A program made the translations under genes and the position numbers. DNA of 64,000 nucleotides from Dehalobacter sp. 12DCB1 (GTDB lineage Bacteria > Bacillota > Desulfitobacteriia > Desulfitobacteriales > Syntrophobotulaceae), in NCBI RefSeq assembly GCF_004343605.1, contig NZ_POSF01000018.1:153717-217716 (forward strand), in the 5' to 3' direction. This document shows, piece after piece, positions 1 to 8,567 of this stretch (positions within the stretch are counted from its first letter, which is position 1; each line of letters starts with the position of its first letter). The notes under the pieces were generated by a model. The model searched no databases, was not told the origin of the DNA, and worked only from the letters and a program-made list of their open reading frames with translations.

Positions 1-1034
1 TTGCGCAAGAAGCCACTTTATTTGAAGGTTTGTATTTGGCAAGAGTGATTGAACAGCACCGGGATTTCTATCAGGTCATCACTGAACGTGGTGAAATACT
101 GGCTGAGGTATCCGGCAGATTTATGTACAACGCGATGAACACTGCAGATTTTCCGGCTGTCGGAGATTGGGTCATGATTGACCGCCTGGATGACCATTCC
201 GGCAACGCGATCATTCACCAGGTGCTGCACCGCCAAAGTGCCTTTGAGCGAAAAGCCGCAGGCACATCCCTTGCGGTACAGATTGTCGCGGCCAATATTG
301 ATGTTGTGTTTATCTGCATGTCCCTGAACGATGATTTCAACCTGCGCCGGCTGGAACGCTATCTTGCCATTGCTTTTAACAGCATGGCAACGCCTGTGAT
401 TGTTCTGACCAAGGCAGACCTCTGTGTTGATCTGGATAGGAAGCTGCAAATAATTGCAGACGTTAGTGCCGGCACAGATGTCGTGGTCTGTTCGATTATG
501 ACAGAAAATGGTTACCAGGATATTTTAGCCTATATTACCAAAGGTAAAACGGTCGCATTTATTGGTTCTTCCGGTGTCGGAAAATCGACCTTGATTAACC
601 GCCTGCTGGGCCGGGAATTATTAGCAACCCGGGAGGTTAGGGATGACGACAGAGGACGGCATACAACAACCAGCCGTCAGCTGCTGATGCTTCCGGATGG
701 CGGCCTTGTGATTGACACGCCCGGCATGCGGGAGCTGCAAATTGAATCCGGTGATCTTTCCCAAGCCTTCGATGAAATCACTGAACTTGCCCAAAAATGC
801 AGATTTAAAGATTGTTCCCACTCCACGGAACCCGGATGCGCGGTACAAAAAGCAATTGAAACTGGGTTGCTTCGGCAGGACCGGCTAAACAGCTACCAGA
901 AACTGCAGAGAGAACTTGATTACGATGGTCTGAATTTCCGTCAGCTGGAACAGGAGAAGATCAAAAAAATGTTTGGCAGCAAAGGCGAAATGAAACAGGC
1001 CATGCGTCGGGTCAAGAACAAAAAAGAAAGATAA
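1..1034 (+). CDS. rsgA: Ribosome biogenesis GTPase RsgA (5'-truncated by window edge)
   Basis: Circularly permuted GTPase that acts in late maturation of the 30S ribosomal subunit. The permuted motif order is visible: G4-like LTKAD first, then the P-loop GSSGVGKSTL near base 565, then DTPGMRE near base 715. A C-terminal zinc-binding knuckle follows (CRFKDCSHSTEPGC), typical of RsgA/YjeQ. The frame is open back to base 3 and its translation (AQEATLFEGLYLARV) matches the usual N-terminal part of the family, so the true start lies upstream of the window and the TTG at base 30 is probably not a start. About 343 codons are visible. A strong terminator-like hairpin follows. Confidence 0.93.
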   Translation, partial: AQEATLFEGLYLARVIEQHRDFYQVITERGEILAEVSGRFMYNAMNTADFPAVGDWVMIDRLDDHSGNAIIHQVLHRQSAFERKAAGTSLAVQIVAANIDVVFICMSLNDDFNLRRLERYLAIAFNSMATPVIVLTKADLCVDLDRKLQIIADVSAGTDVVVCSIMTENGYQDILAYITKGKTVAFIGSSGVGKSTLINRLLGRELLATREVRDDDRGRHTTTSRQLLMLPDGGLVIDTPGMRELQIESGDLSQAFDEITELAQKCRFKDCSHSTEPGCAVQKAIETGLLRQDRLNSYQKLQRELDYDGLNFRQLEQEKIKKMFGSKGEMKQAMRRVKNKKER

Positions 1035-1073
1035 TACGAGTACAAGTAGACTCAAACTGATTGGTTTCTCTGA

Positions 1074-1113
1074 TGCAGAACAAGCACCTTTGACAAAAGG
1101 CGCTTGTTCTGCA
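1074..1113 (+). terminator. Rho-independent terminator downstream of rsgA
   Basis: The 12-base arm TGCAGAACAAGC (1074-1085) pairs exactly with GCTTGTTCTGCA (1102-1113). An inner CCTTT/AAAGG stem and a GACA loop extend it, with one A/C mismatch. A T-rich stretch follows. It ends rsgA transcripts and may also stop transcription of the gene remnant on the other strand. Confidence 0.7.
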
Positions 1114-1298
1114 TTTGATATTTAACCAGCCGTTTACAGTGATCTTGATATATGCTCCAAAGTTACCCCAGCAGTAATTGTTTGCAGGGTGCTTGATTGG
1201 TAAAGCGTAGTCGGCAAGGCTACTGCTTCACTTGAAAGCGTTGCGACGAATAACATCATGGCGATAACAACAGATAATGCTTTTTAAAATTGAATCAT
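1114..1298 (-). pseudogene. N-terminal remnant of a secreted protein (phosphodiester glycosidase-like?)
   Basis: On the minus strand an ATG at 1298, preceded by a GAGGAG ribosome binding site, begins MIQF, then an in-frame TAA. Reading resumes as KALSVVIAMMLFVATLSS, a typical signal peptide, and continues as LPTTLYQSSTLQTITAGV and TLEHISR to a stop at 1134. In a shifted frame the DNA then reads ITVNGWLNI. The order (signal peptide, TAGVTLEHISR, NGWLNI) resembles the N-terminus of clostridial phosphodiester glycosidase-domain exported proteins. The gene is broken by at least one stop and one frameshift and is cut off at the terminator. The family assignment is from memory of the motif pattern and is tentative; that it is a degraded coding region is better supported. 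Confidence 0.5.
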
Positions 1299-1552
1299 GA
1301 TAATTTGTTTATCTCCTCTTTCCGTCTGAATTTCTGTCTATACACAGAAAAAATTTGGAGTTTCTTCCAAATTATTTCAAGTATACACCTCGTCCAACTG
1401 TTTATCTAGTTTTTTGGCGTAATTTTCTTCTCATTATCTGTATCATTCTTTGCTATATGTTGATGTTGTAGCAAATTGTTATGTGCAGTCTCAACCTGGA
1501 ATATGACACATAGGATAATGGTATGAATATAAACCACGATGAGGTGTGTGCC
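1299..1552. other. Intergenic region, no gene seen
   Basis: AT-rich stretch between the start of the exported-protein remnant and the FliB-like gene. It should hold divergent promoters, but I see no clear hairpin, operator or further reading frame. Confidence 0.5.
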
Positions 1553-2797
1553 ATGATCGAAGCAAAAAGAAATGTTTTGTCCCCTTCCTATCTGAAAACC
1601 TTCAGCTGTATTGCCTCAGCCTGTGAGAATTCCTGCTGCTTAGGATTTACCATCCGAATCGATTCGGAAACCTTCAGCAAATACAAGGTGGAAGATGATC
1701 CCGTCATCCGCAAGTTATTTGAAGAAAATATTTATGTCATCCGCAGTTCGTCAGCAAAACAGGATTATATCACCATCAATCCGACCGAAGATTATCGTTG
1801 TCCTTTTCTCACGGAAGAAAAATTGTGTTTCCTGCAATGCCGAAGAGGAGAAGAATACTTATCCGAGATTTGCGCTTCCTTTCCCTGTATCACCAATATT
1901 TTCAACGGTGTCCTGGAAAAATCAGCGACTCTAGCTTGTCCGGAAGCGGCACGTCTGGCTCTGCTGCAGCTTGAGGGAATGGATTTAATCGAAGTTGAAG
2001 AACCCAATGATACCCGAAATTTTGTTTACAATTGTTTGAACACCAATGACAGGATATTCCAAAATAAACCTACAAAGTACCTATCTGAACTTAGAGAATT
2101 CACTTGGCGTATCCTGAAAGATAGAAGATACCATTTAGATGACAGAGTTGTTTTTCTTGGGGCCTTTATGAAGGAGGTTGATCGGCTGGAAAAAGCGCCT
2201 GATGTTGATAGAATCCCAGATCTCATTTTGAGCTACACAGCTCTTTTTACGGATGCTTCAGCAATGCAGGATATAACAGCTATTTCTGTTTCTCAGGCCT
2301 CACGCATTTCCCTGTTTCTACCTCCTACGATCCGTGTGATTCTTCCCTCAATTGAATCAGACCGGTATCTACGTTGCTTCAGTAAATTTTTAGAAGGAAT
2401 CCGTTTTTATGATTCAACAAGTTATGCCCAAGTTGGTAAATGCTATGAAGAAGCCTATCAAAGGTATTACTCCCCTTTTATGCTTGAACATGGTTATATC
2501 CTGGAAAACTACCTTTTAAATTACGTTTTTATGAAGCTGTTTCCTTATGACTTGAATGGGAATTCAGTTTATTACTGTTACTTGCTGTTGGCAGTCAATT
2601 ATGCCTTGCTCAAAATGCAGCTCGTTGGAATATCTGCTTATCAGCAGGAATTGAACGCTGATACTGCCATCATGGTGATTCAATCCTATACAAAAGCTGT
2701 CGAACATAAATACCCGATTCTTCATAACCTGATTCAAGTCCTCAAACAAAGCCATTTAGATTCTCTCGTCCATATCAAAGTTTTCGTGAAGGATTAA
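1553..2797 (+). CDS. fliB: Flagellin lysine-N-methylase family protein (FliB-like)
   Basis: Putative Fe-S or zinc-binding lysine N-methylase of the FliB/YkgJ cysteine-cluster type, 414 residues. N-terminal cysteines (CIASACENSCC) are followed by CPFLTEEKLCFLQ and EICASFPC, the conserved cluster of this family; the rest is helical and poorly conserved. FliB methylates surface lysines of flagellin, and by homology this protein acts in the cytoplasm. The start at 1553 has a well spaced GAGGTG (1541-1546), whereas the in-frame ATG at 1523 has no convincing site. No flagellin or motility gene is near it, so the substrate is unknown. It stands alone between a degraded gene and mscL. Confidence 0.8.
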   Translation: MIEAKRNVLSPSYLKTFSCIASACENSCCLGFTIRIDSETFSKYKVEDDPVIRKLFEENIYVIRSSSAKQDYITINPTEDYRCPFLTEEKLCFLQCRRGEEYLSEICASFPCITNIFNGVLEKSATLACPEAARLALLQLEGMDLIEVEEPNDTRNFVYNCLNTNDRIFQNKPTKYLSELREFTWRILKDRRYHLDDRVVFLGAFMKEVDRLEKAPDVDRIPDLILSYTALFTDASAMQDITAISVSQASRISLFLPPTIRVILPSIESDRYLRCFSKFLEGIRFYDSTSYAQVGKCYEEAYQRYYSPFMLEHGYILENYLLNYVFMKLFPYDLNGNSVYYCYLLLAVNYALLKMQLVGISAYQQELNADTAIMVIQSYTKAVEHKYPILHNLIQVLKQSHLDSLVHIKVFVKD

Positions 2798-2887
2798 AGG
2801 TATCAAGACTAGCAATGGAAATATCGGATACTATATTCAAATTTCAATTAGAACTGAAGCACAATGAAAAAAAATGATGCAACAAGA

Positions 2888-2917
2888 AAGCACCTTTCTC
2901 CATAGGAAAGATGCGCT
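2888..2917 (-). terminator. Probable terminator of mscL
   Basis: Imperfect hairpin: AAGC and CTTTC pair with GAAAG and GCTT around an internal loop. On the minus strand it is followed by T-rich sequence with a run of eight T. It lies 60 bases past the mscL stop. Confidence 0.45.
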
Positions 2918-2979
2918 TAAACATTCTATTTGTTGTTCACAGCTTTATCTAATGTTAATCAATATATATTAAAATCAAA

Positions 2980-3387
2980 TTACCTGAATTTCAGGATATC
3001 CCTTATCTCCGTAAGCAGGATTTCCTGTTTGGAAGGTTCAGGAGGTACTACTTCGGGAGCGGGCGGCTCTTCTTCTTTCTTTGTCCTGAATCTTATCAGC
3101 ACTTTCAGCATAAAGAAGATGGCCAGTGAAATAATCAGAAAATCAACAATCGATTGAATGAATGCGCCATACCTGATCGCTGCTTCCGGTACACCGTCTG
3201 TAGCTTCCGTAATTACAATTTTCAGATTGGTGAAATTAATCCTTCCGAGCAAGAATCCGATAACCGGCATCAGTATATCATTAACTAGAGACGTGACAAT
3301 CTTCCCGAAGGCACCACCAATAATTACGGCTACCGCCAAATCGACAACGTTACCTTTCATGATGAACTGTTTGAATTCGTTAACCAT
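2980..3387 (-). CDS. mscL: Large-conductance mechanosensitive channel MscL
   Basis: Pentameric membrane channel that opens under high membrane tension and releases solutes during osmotic downshock. The 135-residue protein starts MVNEFKQFIMKGNVVDLAVA, the canonical N-terminal helix and TM1, followed by IGGAFGKIVTSLVNDILMP, a periplasmic loop, TM2 (FIQSIVDFLIISLAIFFML) and a charged cytoplasmic helix. The start at 3387 is set by GAGAGGAGTGG just upstream; a longer reading frame to 3438 has no site. It lies 90 bases downstream of the histidine kinase on the same strand and may be co-transcribed. Confidence 0.97.
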   Translation of the reverse strand: MVNEFKQFIMKGNVVDLAVAVIIGGAFGKIVTSLVNDILMPVIGFLLGRINFTNLKIVITEATDGVPEAAIRYGAFIQSIVDFLIISLAIFFMLKVLIRFRTKKEEEPPAPEVVPPEPSKQEILLTEIRDILKFR

Positions 3388-3477
3388 CGAACCACTCCTC
3401 TCTGTAACCATTATAATCAAACATACTGTCTTGCACAACGGTTCCTCACCGCTCTTTGCCAGCCAAAGAATATTATT

Positions 3478-5643
3478 TCAATATTCTAACAAACGCTGAA
3501 CTGTACTGATCAATTCGGTCAGATCAACAGAATATTGCAAATAGCTTACTTGCTGGTTCCCTCTGTACTGTATTGTTTCATCCGTTTCTTTAACCATTAA
3601 TGACGGCTGCATTGACGTCACAAGCAGCAAGATCCTGGAATCAGGCCATTGTTTGCGGCATTCAGCAATTAATGCTGACGTCTTCGGGCCACCCTCCCCA
3701 TCCGGTGATTCGGCAATAACGACTTTGGGATAAATTTCAAAGGAGCCCATTTCATCGGAGCCTTGTAGCGCCCTTTTTAGGCCTGAAATCGTTATTACTT
3801 TTACCCCAGTGCTCAAAAGGGCCTGCTCCAACGGATAATTAAACAAATTATCTTCCAGTGCAATCAGGACGTCAGTCTCACTGTTTTTTTGGTTTGCCGC
3901 CGGGGGGAAACTCATTGAAAAGACAGCGCCACCATCTTCTCTGTTAAAAGCCGTAATTTCACCGCCATGATTATGTACGATAGCCCGAACAATTGGAAGT
4001 CCGAGACCGGTTCCCCTTTCTTTCGTGGTAAAAAACGGACGGAATAAATTTTTAATGGCTTCCGGCGTTAATCCCGGCCCGTTATCCATGACATCGATAC
4101 AAACCTGATTGCCGCGTTCTTCCAACCAAATGATTACTCTGCCCCCGGCGTCTGCAGCCTGGACTGCATTTCGTACCAAATTTAGCATGACCTGCGTTAA
4201 TTGGCCTGGATCAGCTGCCACCGGTGAAACCTTTCTTGTTTCCAAAATAATATCCGACTTTGTACCCATGGCTTCTCCTTGAAACAATGGCATAAGTTCC
4301 TGGAGAAAAGCAACTGGGTCAATCGGTTCAGCTTCAATGTTGGATGGTTTTCCAAGTAATAAAAATTCATTTAATAAACGGGTGACCCTGTCAAGTTCCC
4401 TCAAAACCAGGTCTTTATAATTGCGTGTCAGTTCAGGATCTTTCTTGCGGCCCATGAGCTGTAGAAGTCCGCTTGCCGCACTGATTGGATTACGTAGCTC
4501 ATGCGCCAGGACGCCCACCATCTTTGCAGTCGCCTCAAAACGTTCAGCCTGACGGGCACTCTCTTGCCAGCGGTAATAATCCGTCCGATCCTCAAGCAGC
4601 AGCAACCAGCCTCTGACTGTTGTTTCTTCCAGCAGCGGAGATACTTGCCAGTCAACGCGGCAAATGTCGGAATCACTGTACTTAGTCGGGAAAGAATCCA
4701 TTTGTCCGCCAACAGGGATAATGGTATTGGAACGGATATAACCCAGCCACGGTCCCGGCCAATCAGCGATCGGGCTTCCGAGCAGGTCAACATTTGCACC
4801 ATTCATCAATTGCTCTGCTTGTCTGTTGGCATAGATAATTCGATAATGACGGTCAATCATAACAACTGCACTGCCAACCGCACCCAAAAGTACATCCAGC
4901 TGTTTCTTGAGCAGTCGGCATAAACAAACCCCATCAAAAGCAATGATACATTCTTCTGCCATTAGAGGGAGCAGAAATTCCGCCCGACTGAAATCACGAG
5001 GCTGTAAAACGCCTAACTCTCCGTGTAAATTACCTTGCTTGATTTCAAAGACCATTGTTTCAAAAGAATATCTGTTTAAACGGGCAGCCTCTACCGCATG
5101 CTCATCACCTTTGATCATTAAGGCAGAGAATCCTGCGTCCGTATACTCCAGCCAGCTCCCCTCTGCATCAAGCAGGATAATCAGAGCATTTAAAATAAGC
5201 TCAAGCAATTGATCCTGAACGCTTTCTTCTCCGTGACAAAGCGATATTACAGTATGGTTCAATTTACGCAAAGCAGATAATTCAACAGTTCGCATCTCTC
5301 CGCTAAATCCGGCCAGCGCATTCTGGAAGCTGCTGAGCATATCCGCAGCTAAACGCGCCCGATCAGTCACAGAAAAATTTGATTTTTCCTGCCGGCAGGA
5401 AGAGCACTCCACTGCATCCAGAAAGAAACCATCATTCAATGGCCAGCGAACAATTTGCCAGCTGAACGCTTCATATGTCTGATGACAAATGGAGCAAGAC
5501 TCAGGCCTTTTCGTTAATAACGTATCATTTTCAGATACAATCATCAATTCCAAATGCAAACCTGCTCCGATACATTGCAAAAAAATGTTCCAGCGTTCCG
5601 ACTTGAACATTTCGACTGCCTCAATCCACTCGGACACGGTCAT
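3478..5643 (-). CDS. PAS-domain sensor histidine kinase with C-terminal receiver-like domain
   Basis: Cytoplasmic-looking sensor kinase of 721 residues with no clear membrane segment. The N-terminal ~90 residues contain two CxxC pairs (CSIC, CSSC) that could bind a metal. A middle region is GAF-like at best, and a PAS domain spans about 250-355. The dimerisation/phosphoacceptor helix reads VLAHELRNPISAASG, with the phosphorylated His near residue 381. The ATPase domain has NLVRNAVQAA, DNGPGL, FFTTKERGTGLGLPI. The last ~130 residues resemble a receiver fold without an obvious phosphoacceptor context. AAAGGAGGACC supports the start at 5643. It is divergent from a stand-alone receiver at 5829, its likely partner. 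The signal sensed is unknown. Confidence 0.88.
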   Translation of the reverse strand: MTVSEWIEAVEMFKSERWNIFLQCIGAGLHLELMIVSENDTLLTKRPESCSICHQTYEAFSWQIVRWPLNDGFFLDAVECSSCRQEKSNFSVTDRARLAADMLSSFQNALAGFSGEMRTVELSALRKLNHTVISLCHGEESVQDQLLELILNALIILLDAEGSWLEYTDAGFSALMIKGDEHAVEAARLNRYSFETMVFEIKQGNLHGELGVLQPRDFSRAEFLLPLMAEECIIAFDGVCLCRLLKKQLDVLLGAVGSAVVMIDRHYRIIYANRQAEQLMNGANVDLLGSPIADWPGPWLGYIRSNTIIPVGGQMDSFPTKYSDSDICRVDWQVSPLLEETTVRGWLLLLEDRTDYYRWQESARQAERFEATAKMVGVLAHELRNPISAASGLLQLMGRKKDPELTRNYKDLVLRELDRVTRLLNEFLLLGKPSNIEAEPIDPVAFLQELMPLFQGEAMGTKSDIILETRKVSPVAADPGQLTQVMLNLVRNAVQAADAGGRVIIWLEERGNQVCIDVMDNGPGLTPEAIKNLFRPFFTTKERGTGLGLPIVRAIVHNHGGEITAFNREDGGAVFSMSFPPAANQKNSETDVLIALEDNLFNYPLEQALLSTGVKVITISGLKRALQGSDEMGSFEIYPKVVIAESPDGEGGPKTSALIAECRKQWPDSRILLLVTSMQPSLMVKETDETIQYRGNQQVSYLQYSVDLTELISTVQRLLEY

Positions 5644-5828
5644 GGTCCTCCTTTGCCTATCCAATCTGTACATAAGCAAATTCGACCAGAATTGATGATT
5701 TCCTTCCAGATATTACACTATTTTTTCCATGTAAGTCTGATTAAGGAAACACGACTCGACACTATTCGCTCTACCCCAGTGTTATACTGAAAATAGTCCT
5801 AATCCATATTTAATTGGAGGATTGACAC

Positions 5829-6248
5829 ATGAATAAAATATTGGTCGTTGAAGATAACCCCGTTATTGGAATGGTTATTCAAACCGTGTTAACCGATGAA
5901 GGGCATCAGGTTGAAGTGCGGAAAAGCGCCATGGAAGGTCTGTACCTGATGTACACCGGTTTTATTCCTGATTTAGTCCTTACTGATTTGATTATGAGAG
6001 AAATGGATGGCAGAGATCTTATCCAGAAAATGCGCAATGACAAAAGGCTTTGCAGTATTCCTGCAGTCATTATCACGGCTTCAATCCCTAACGCAGAAAA
6101 TTTACCTGATCAGGATCAATTCCAGGGTTTGCTAAGTAAGCCCTTTGACCTGGAAGATTTAGTCGAAACTGTTGACAAGCTGATCAATCATCAGACACTT
6201 GTAACCAATAGTGCTGCACTTCAGACTTCGACACCGGTCGCAGTATAG
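5829..6248 (+). CDS. Stand-alone response regulator receiver (CheY/Spo0F-like)
   Basis: Single-domain receiver of 139 residues with no output domain. The acidic pocket is in ILVVEDN (E9, D10), the phosphoacceptor is D53 in LVLTDLIM, and the conserved Lys is K104 in LLSKPFD. A TTGGAGGATTG ribosome binding site precedes the ATG. It is divergently transcribed from the PAS histidine kinase, which suggests they form a two-component pair. The output would then be protein-protein interaction or phosphorelay rather than DNA binding. The C-terminal tail (~20 residues) is polar and not part of the fold. Confidence 0.92.
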   Translation: MNKILVVEDNPVIGMVIQTVLTDEGHQVEVRKSAMEGLYLMYTGFIPDLVLTDLIMREMDGRDLIQKMRNDKRLCSIPAVIITASIPNAENLPDQDQFQGLLSKPFDLEDLVETVDKLINHQTLVTNSAALQTSTPVAV

Positions 6249-6381
6249 TAACTGAATAAAAAAACTAATGAATTTAAATTGAGCTGAATAAATAAAGACT
6301 ACACCTTTATTGACAGTACCAACCAAAACCTCCATAAATCCCAACCAGGTTCCATGATATTTTATTTATTGAAGCTATATG

Positions 6382-6417
6382 AAAAGGATGTAAAGAAAAT
6401 TTCTTTGCATCCTTTTT
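6382..6417. terminator. Bidirectional intrinsic terminator
   Basis: GGATG and AAAGAAA pair with TCTTT and CATCC; the hairpin is flanked by AAAA on the left and TTTTT on the right. It can end the receiver transcript from the left and the galU transcript from the right. Confidence 0.85.
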
Positions 6418-6461
6418 AGGGCTTTTTATTGGCCTGAATCTTACTTCTTCTCCGTTGGCTC

Positions 6462-7382
6462 TTAGGAAGCAGCGGAGCTGCCTCTTTTCTTAGTTTTTCT
6501 TTGCGTTATTTTATTTCTGTTAAGATATAGTTCGTCAAGGTATTCCGCAAATTTTGTTCCAAGATTTGGCGACTCCAACGCAAACTCTACTGTAGCCTTT
6601 AGGTAACCCAATTTGTCGCCTGCATCGTAGCGTTTACCCTCAAACAGGCAGGCATAGAGCTGTTCATCCCTGCTTTGTGCTTTCAACGCATCAGTAAGTT
6701 GAATTTCTCCTCCCGCTCCTACTTTAATACTTTCTAAGTATTTGAATATGGTAGGATTAATGATATATCTGCCCATGATAGCCAATCTGGAAGGAGCTTT
6801 GGTCGGAATTGGTTTTTCCACAAGATTTTTCACGCGCCAGATGTTGCCCTGGTGGTCCAACGGATCAATAATCCCATATTTGTTAACTTCACTCTCTGGT
6901 ACTTCCTGAATCCCGATCACACTGGAAGAAGTCTTTTCGGCTATATCCATGAGTTGTTGGGTTGCCGGTGTTTCCGATTTAATAATATCATCACCTAGAA
7001 GAACTGCAAACGGTTCCTGTCCTACAAATGACTTTGCGCAATAAATGGCATGTCCGAGGCCAAGTGGTTCGTTCTGGCGGATATAATGGATATTTGCCAT
7101 ATAAGAAAGATTCTTTATTTTCTCAAGCAGGTCAAGCTGGCCGTTCTTTTTTAGATGAGCTTCAAGCTCAGGTGAACGGTCATAGTAGTCGACGATGGGC
7201 CACTTGCCCCTGCCAGTAATAATTAAAATATCTTTGATACCTGAGGCTATAGCTTCATCTACAATGTATTGAATCGTCGGCTTATCAACAATCGGCAGCA
7301 TCTCTTTCGGCAAGGACTTCGTTGCAGGCAGAAATCTCGTTCCAAGACCTGCTGCAGGTATTACGGCTTTCGTAACTTTCAT
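6462..7382 (-). CDS. galU: UTP-glucose-1-phosphate uridylyltransferase
   Basis: Makes UDP-glucose from UTP and glucose-1-phosphate for cell-surface polysaccharides and glycolipids. The 306-residue protein starts KAVIPAAGLGTRFLPATKS, the nucleotide-binding signature, with KEMLPIVDKPTIQYIV next and the metal-binding LLGDD and VEKP motifs later. Length is normal for bacterial GalU. The start at 7382 follows TTTGGAGGTCTCC; an upstream extension of the frame lacks a site. It lies 86 bases downstream of the peroxiredoxin gene on the same strand and ends just before the bidirectional terminator. Confidence 0.96.
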   Translation of the reverse strand: MKVTKAVIPAAGLGTRFLPATKSLPKEMLPIVDKPTIQYIVDEAIASGIKDILIITGRGKWPIVDYYDRSPELEAHLKKNGQLDLLEKIKNLSYMANIHYIRQNEPLGLGHAIYCAKSFVGQEPFAVLLGDDIIKSETPATQQLMDIAEKTSSSVIGIQEVPESEVNKYGIIDPLDHQGNIWRVKNLVEKPIPTKAPSRLAIMGRYIINPTIFKYLESIKVGAGGEIQLTDALKAQSRDEQLYACLFEGKRYDAGDKLGYLKATVEFALESPNLGTKFAEYLDELYLNRNKITQRKTKKRGSSAAS

Positions 7383-7468
7383 TGGAGACCTCCAAAAAAA
7401 TTTTATATCATCCACCACCGGCCAAGAACTATGTTTTCCCGTCTTTTCCGGTGGCTGCAAGGCCTTCA

Positions 7469-8344
7469 TCATTTACTTTTTTCGCGTCTGAAACAGAGGA
7501 ACCAGTCCAGACAATATTGATCTTCCGTCTGATTCTCCATTCTCTCTTTTGCGGTACCGCAGGAACCGGCCGTAGGTACGATGACATCCTGTCCCGGTCG
7601 CCAGTTCGCAGGCGTCGCAACCTGGTCCGCATCTGCTTTTTGCAGCGCGATAATGATTCGTTTTATTTCATCAAAGTTTCTTCCGGTGGAAAGCGGATAA
7701 TACTGGATTGTCCGGATCGTTCCCTTCGGATCAATCACAAAGACAGCTCTTACCGCCTGAGTCGTGGACTGGCCGGGCTGGATCATCCCGTATTTTTTAG
7801 CCACTTCCATCTTGATATCCTCAATCAGCGGAAACTTCACTTCAACATTTTTCATGCCGTTCCATTCAAGTTCCTGGATTTTTCTGAGCCAGGCGATATG
7901 TGCATAAAGGGAATCGACCGACAAACCGACGAGCGAAGTGTTCAACGCTTTGAATTCTTCTTCCATCGTAGCAAAGGTCATAAATTCAGTTGTACAGACC
8001 GGGGTAAAATCTGCCGGATGAGAGAAAAGGATGACCCACTTGCCGTAATAGTCTTCCGGGAAACTGATATTGCCCTGTGTCGTCACTGCTTTAAAAGACG
8101 GCGCCTTGTCCCCTATTAAAGGCATTCTGAAAGCTTGTTCAACTTCCATGATATAGTCCTCCTTCGTTTTCAGAACCTCAGCCCTCTCCTTGACTTCTTT
8201 ATAGGCTTCACCGGCCTTGTCTTTGAGGGCTTCCGCTTTCTCCTTTACTTCTTCGAAGGTATCTTCTGCCTTGCCCTTAAAATCTGTGGTTTTCTCCTTG
8301 ACTTCATCGATCAGCTTGCCGATTTTGTCCTTGATCCCATCCAT
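7469..8344 (-). CDS. Peroxiredoxin (Prx6-type) with in-frame LEA/YtxH-like N-terminal extension
   Basis: Thiol peroxidase that reduces peroxides. The catalytic domain begins at internal Met66 (8149) and has the peroxidatic Cys in HPADFTPVCTTEF, with C-terminal cysteines in CGTAKERM and CLDWFLC, a pattern seen in Prx6-type enzymes. Upstream and in the same frame is a 65-residue Lys/Glu-rich helical segment with repeats such as VKEKAEALKDKAGEAYKEVK, like LEA/YtxH-type stress proteins. Both starts have excellent sites: TTAAGGAGGTTTTTTCT before the ATG at 8344, AAGGAGGACTATATC before the ATG at 8149. No stop separates them, so a long (291 residues) and a short (226) form are both possible. Confidence 0.87.
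   Translation of the reverse strand: MDGIKDKIGKLIDEVKEKTTDFKGKAEDTFEEVKEKAEALKDKAGEAYKEVKERAEVLKTKEDYIMEVEQAFRMPLIGDKAPSFKAVTTQGNISFPEDYYGKWVILFSHPADFTPVCTTEFMTFATMEEEFKALNTSLVGLSVDSLYAHIAWLRKIQELEWNGMKNVEVKFPLIEDIKMEVAKKYGMIQPGQSTTQAVRAVFVIDPKGTIRTIQYYPLSTGRNFDEIKRIIIALQKADADQVATPANWRPGQDVIVPTAGSCGTAKERMENQTEDQYCLDWFLCFRREKSK
8149..8163 (-). promoter_or_regulatory. Internal ribosome binding site for a short peroxiredoxin isoform
   Basis: Minus-strand AAGGAGGAC lies six bases before an in-frame ATG (8149) inside the longer reading frame, exactly where the peroxiredoxin domain begins. It supports independent translation of the 226-residue enzyme. Confidence 0.65.
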
Positions 8345-8567
8345 AGAAAAAACCTCCTTAACGTCGTTTTTTAATCCAAGGATACGCCGAATCATCCGTT
8401 GCTTAGAATATTGAATTATTTTCCTTAAAGTATATTCAGCACTAAAATGTTACTTCCTCTATGATCTTCAAAAATTTTCCTAAATATTTGAAAAAATATG
8501 ACGATATATTAATTACCCGTTTGATTATTGCATCTTATAGTTTGTTTTATATAAGGAGAATAGGGAT

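Noticed and set aside
7382..8119. Plus-strand 245-codon frame antisense to the peroxiredoxin
   Set aside because: Overlaps a clear peroxiredoxin gene on the other strand and its translation lacks any familiar motif.
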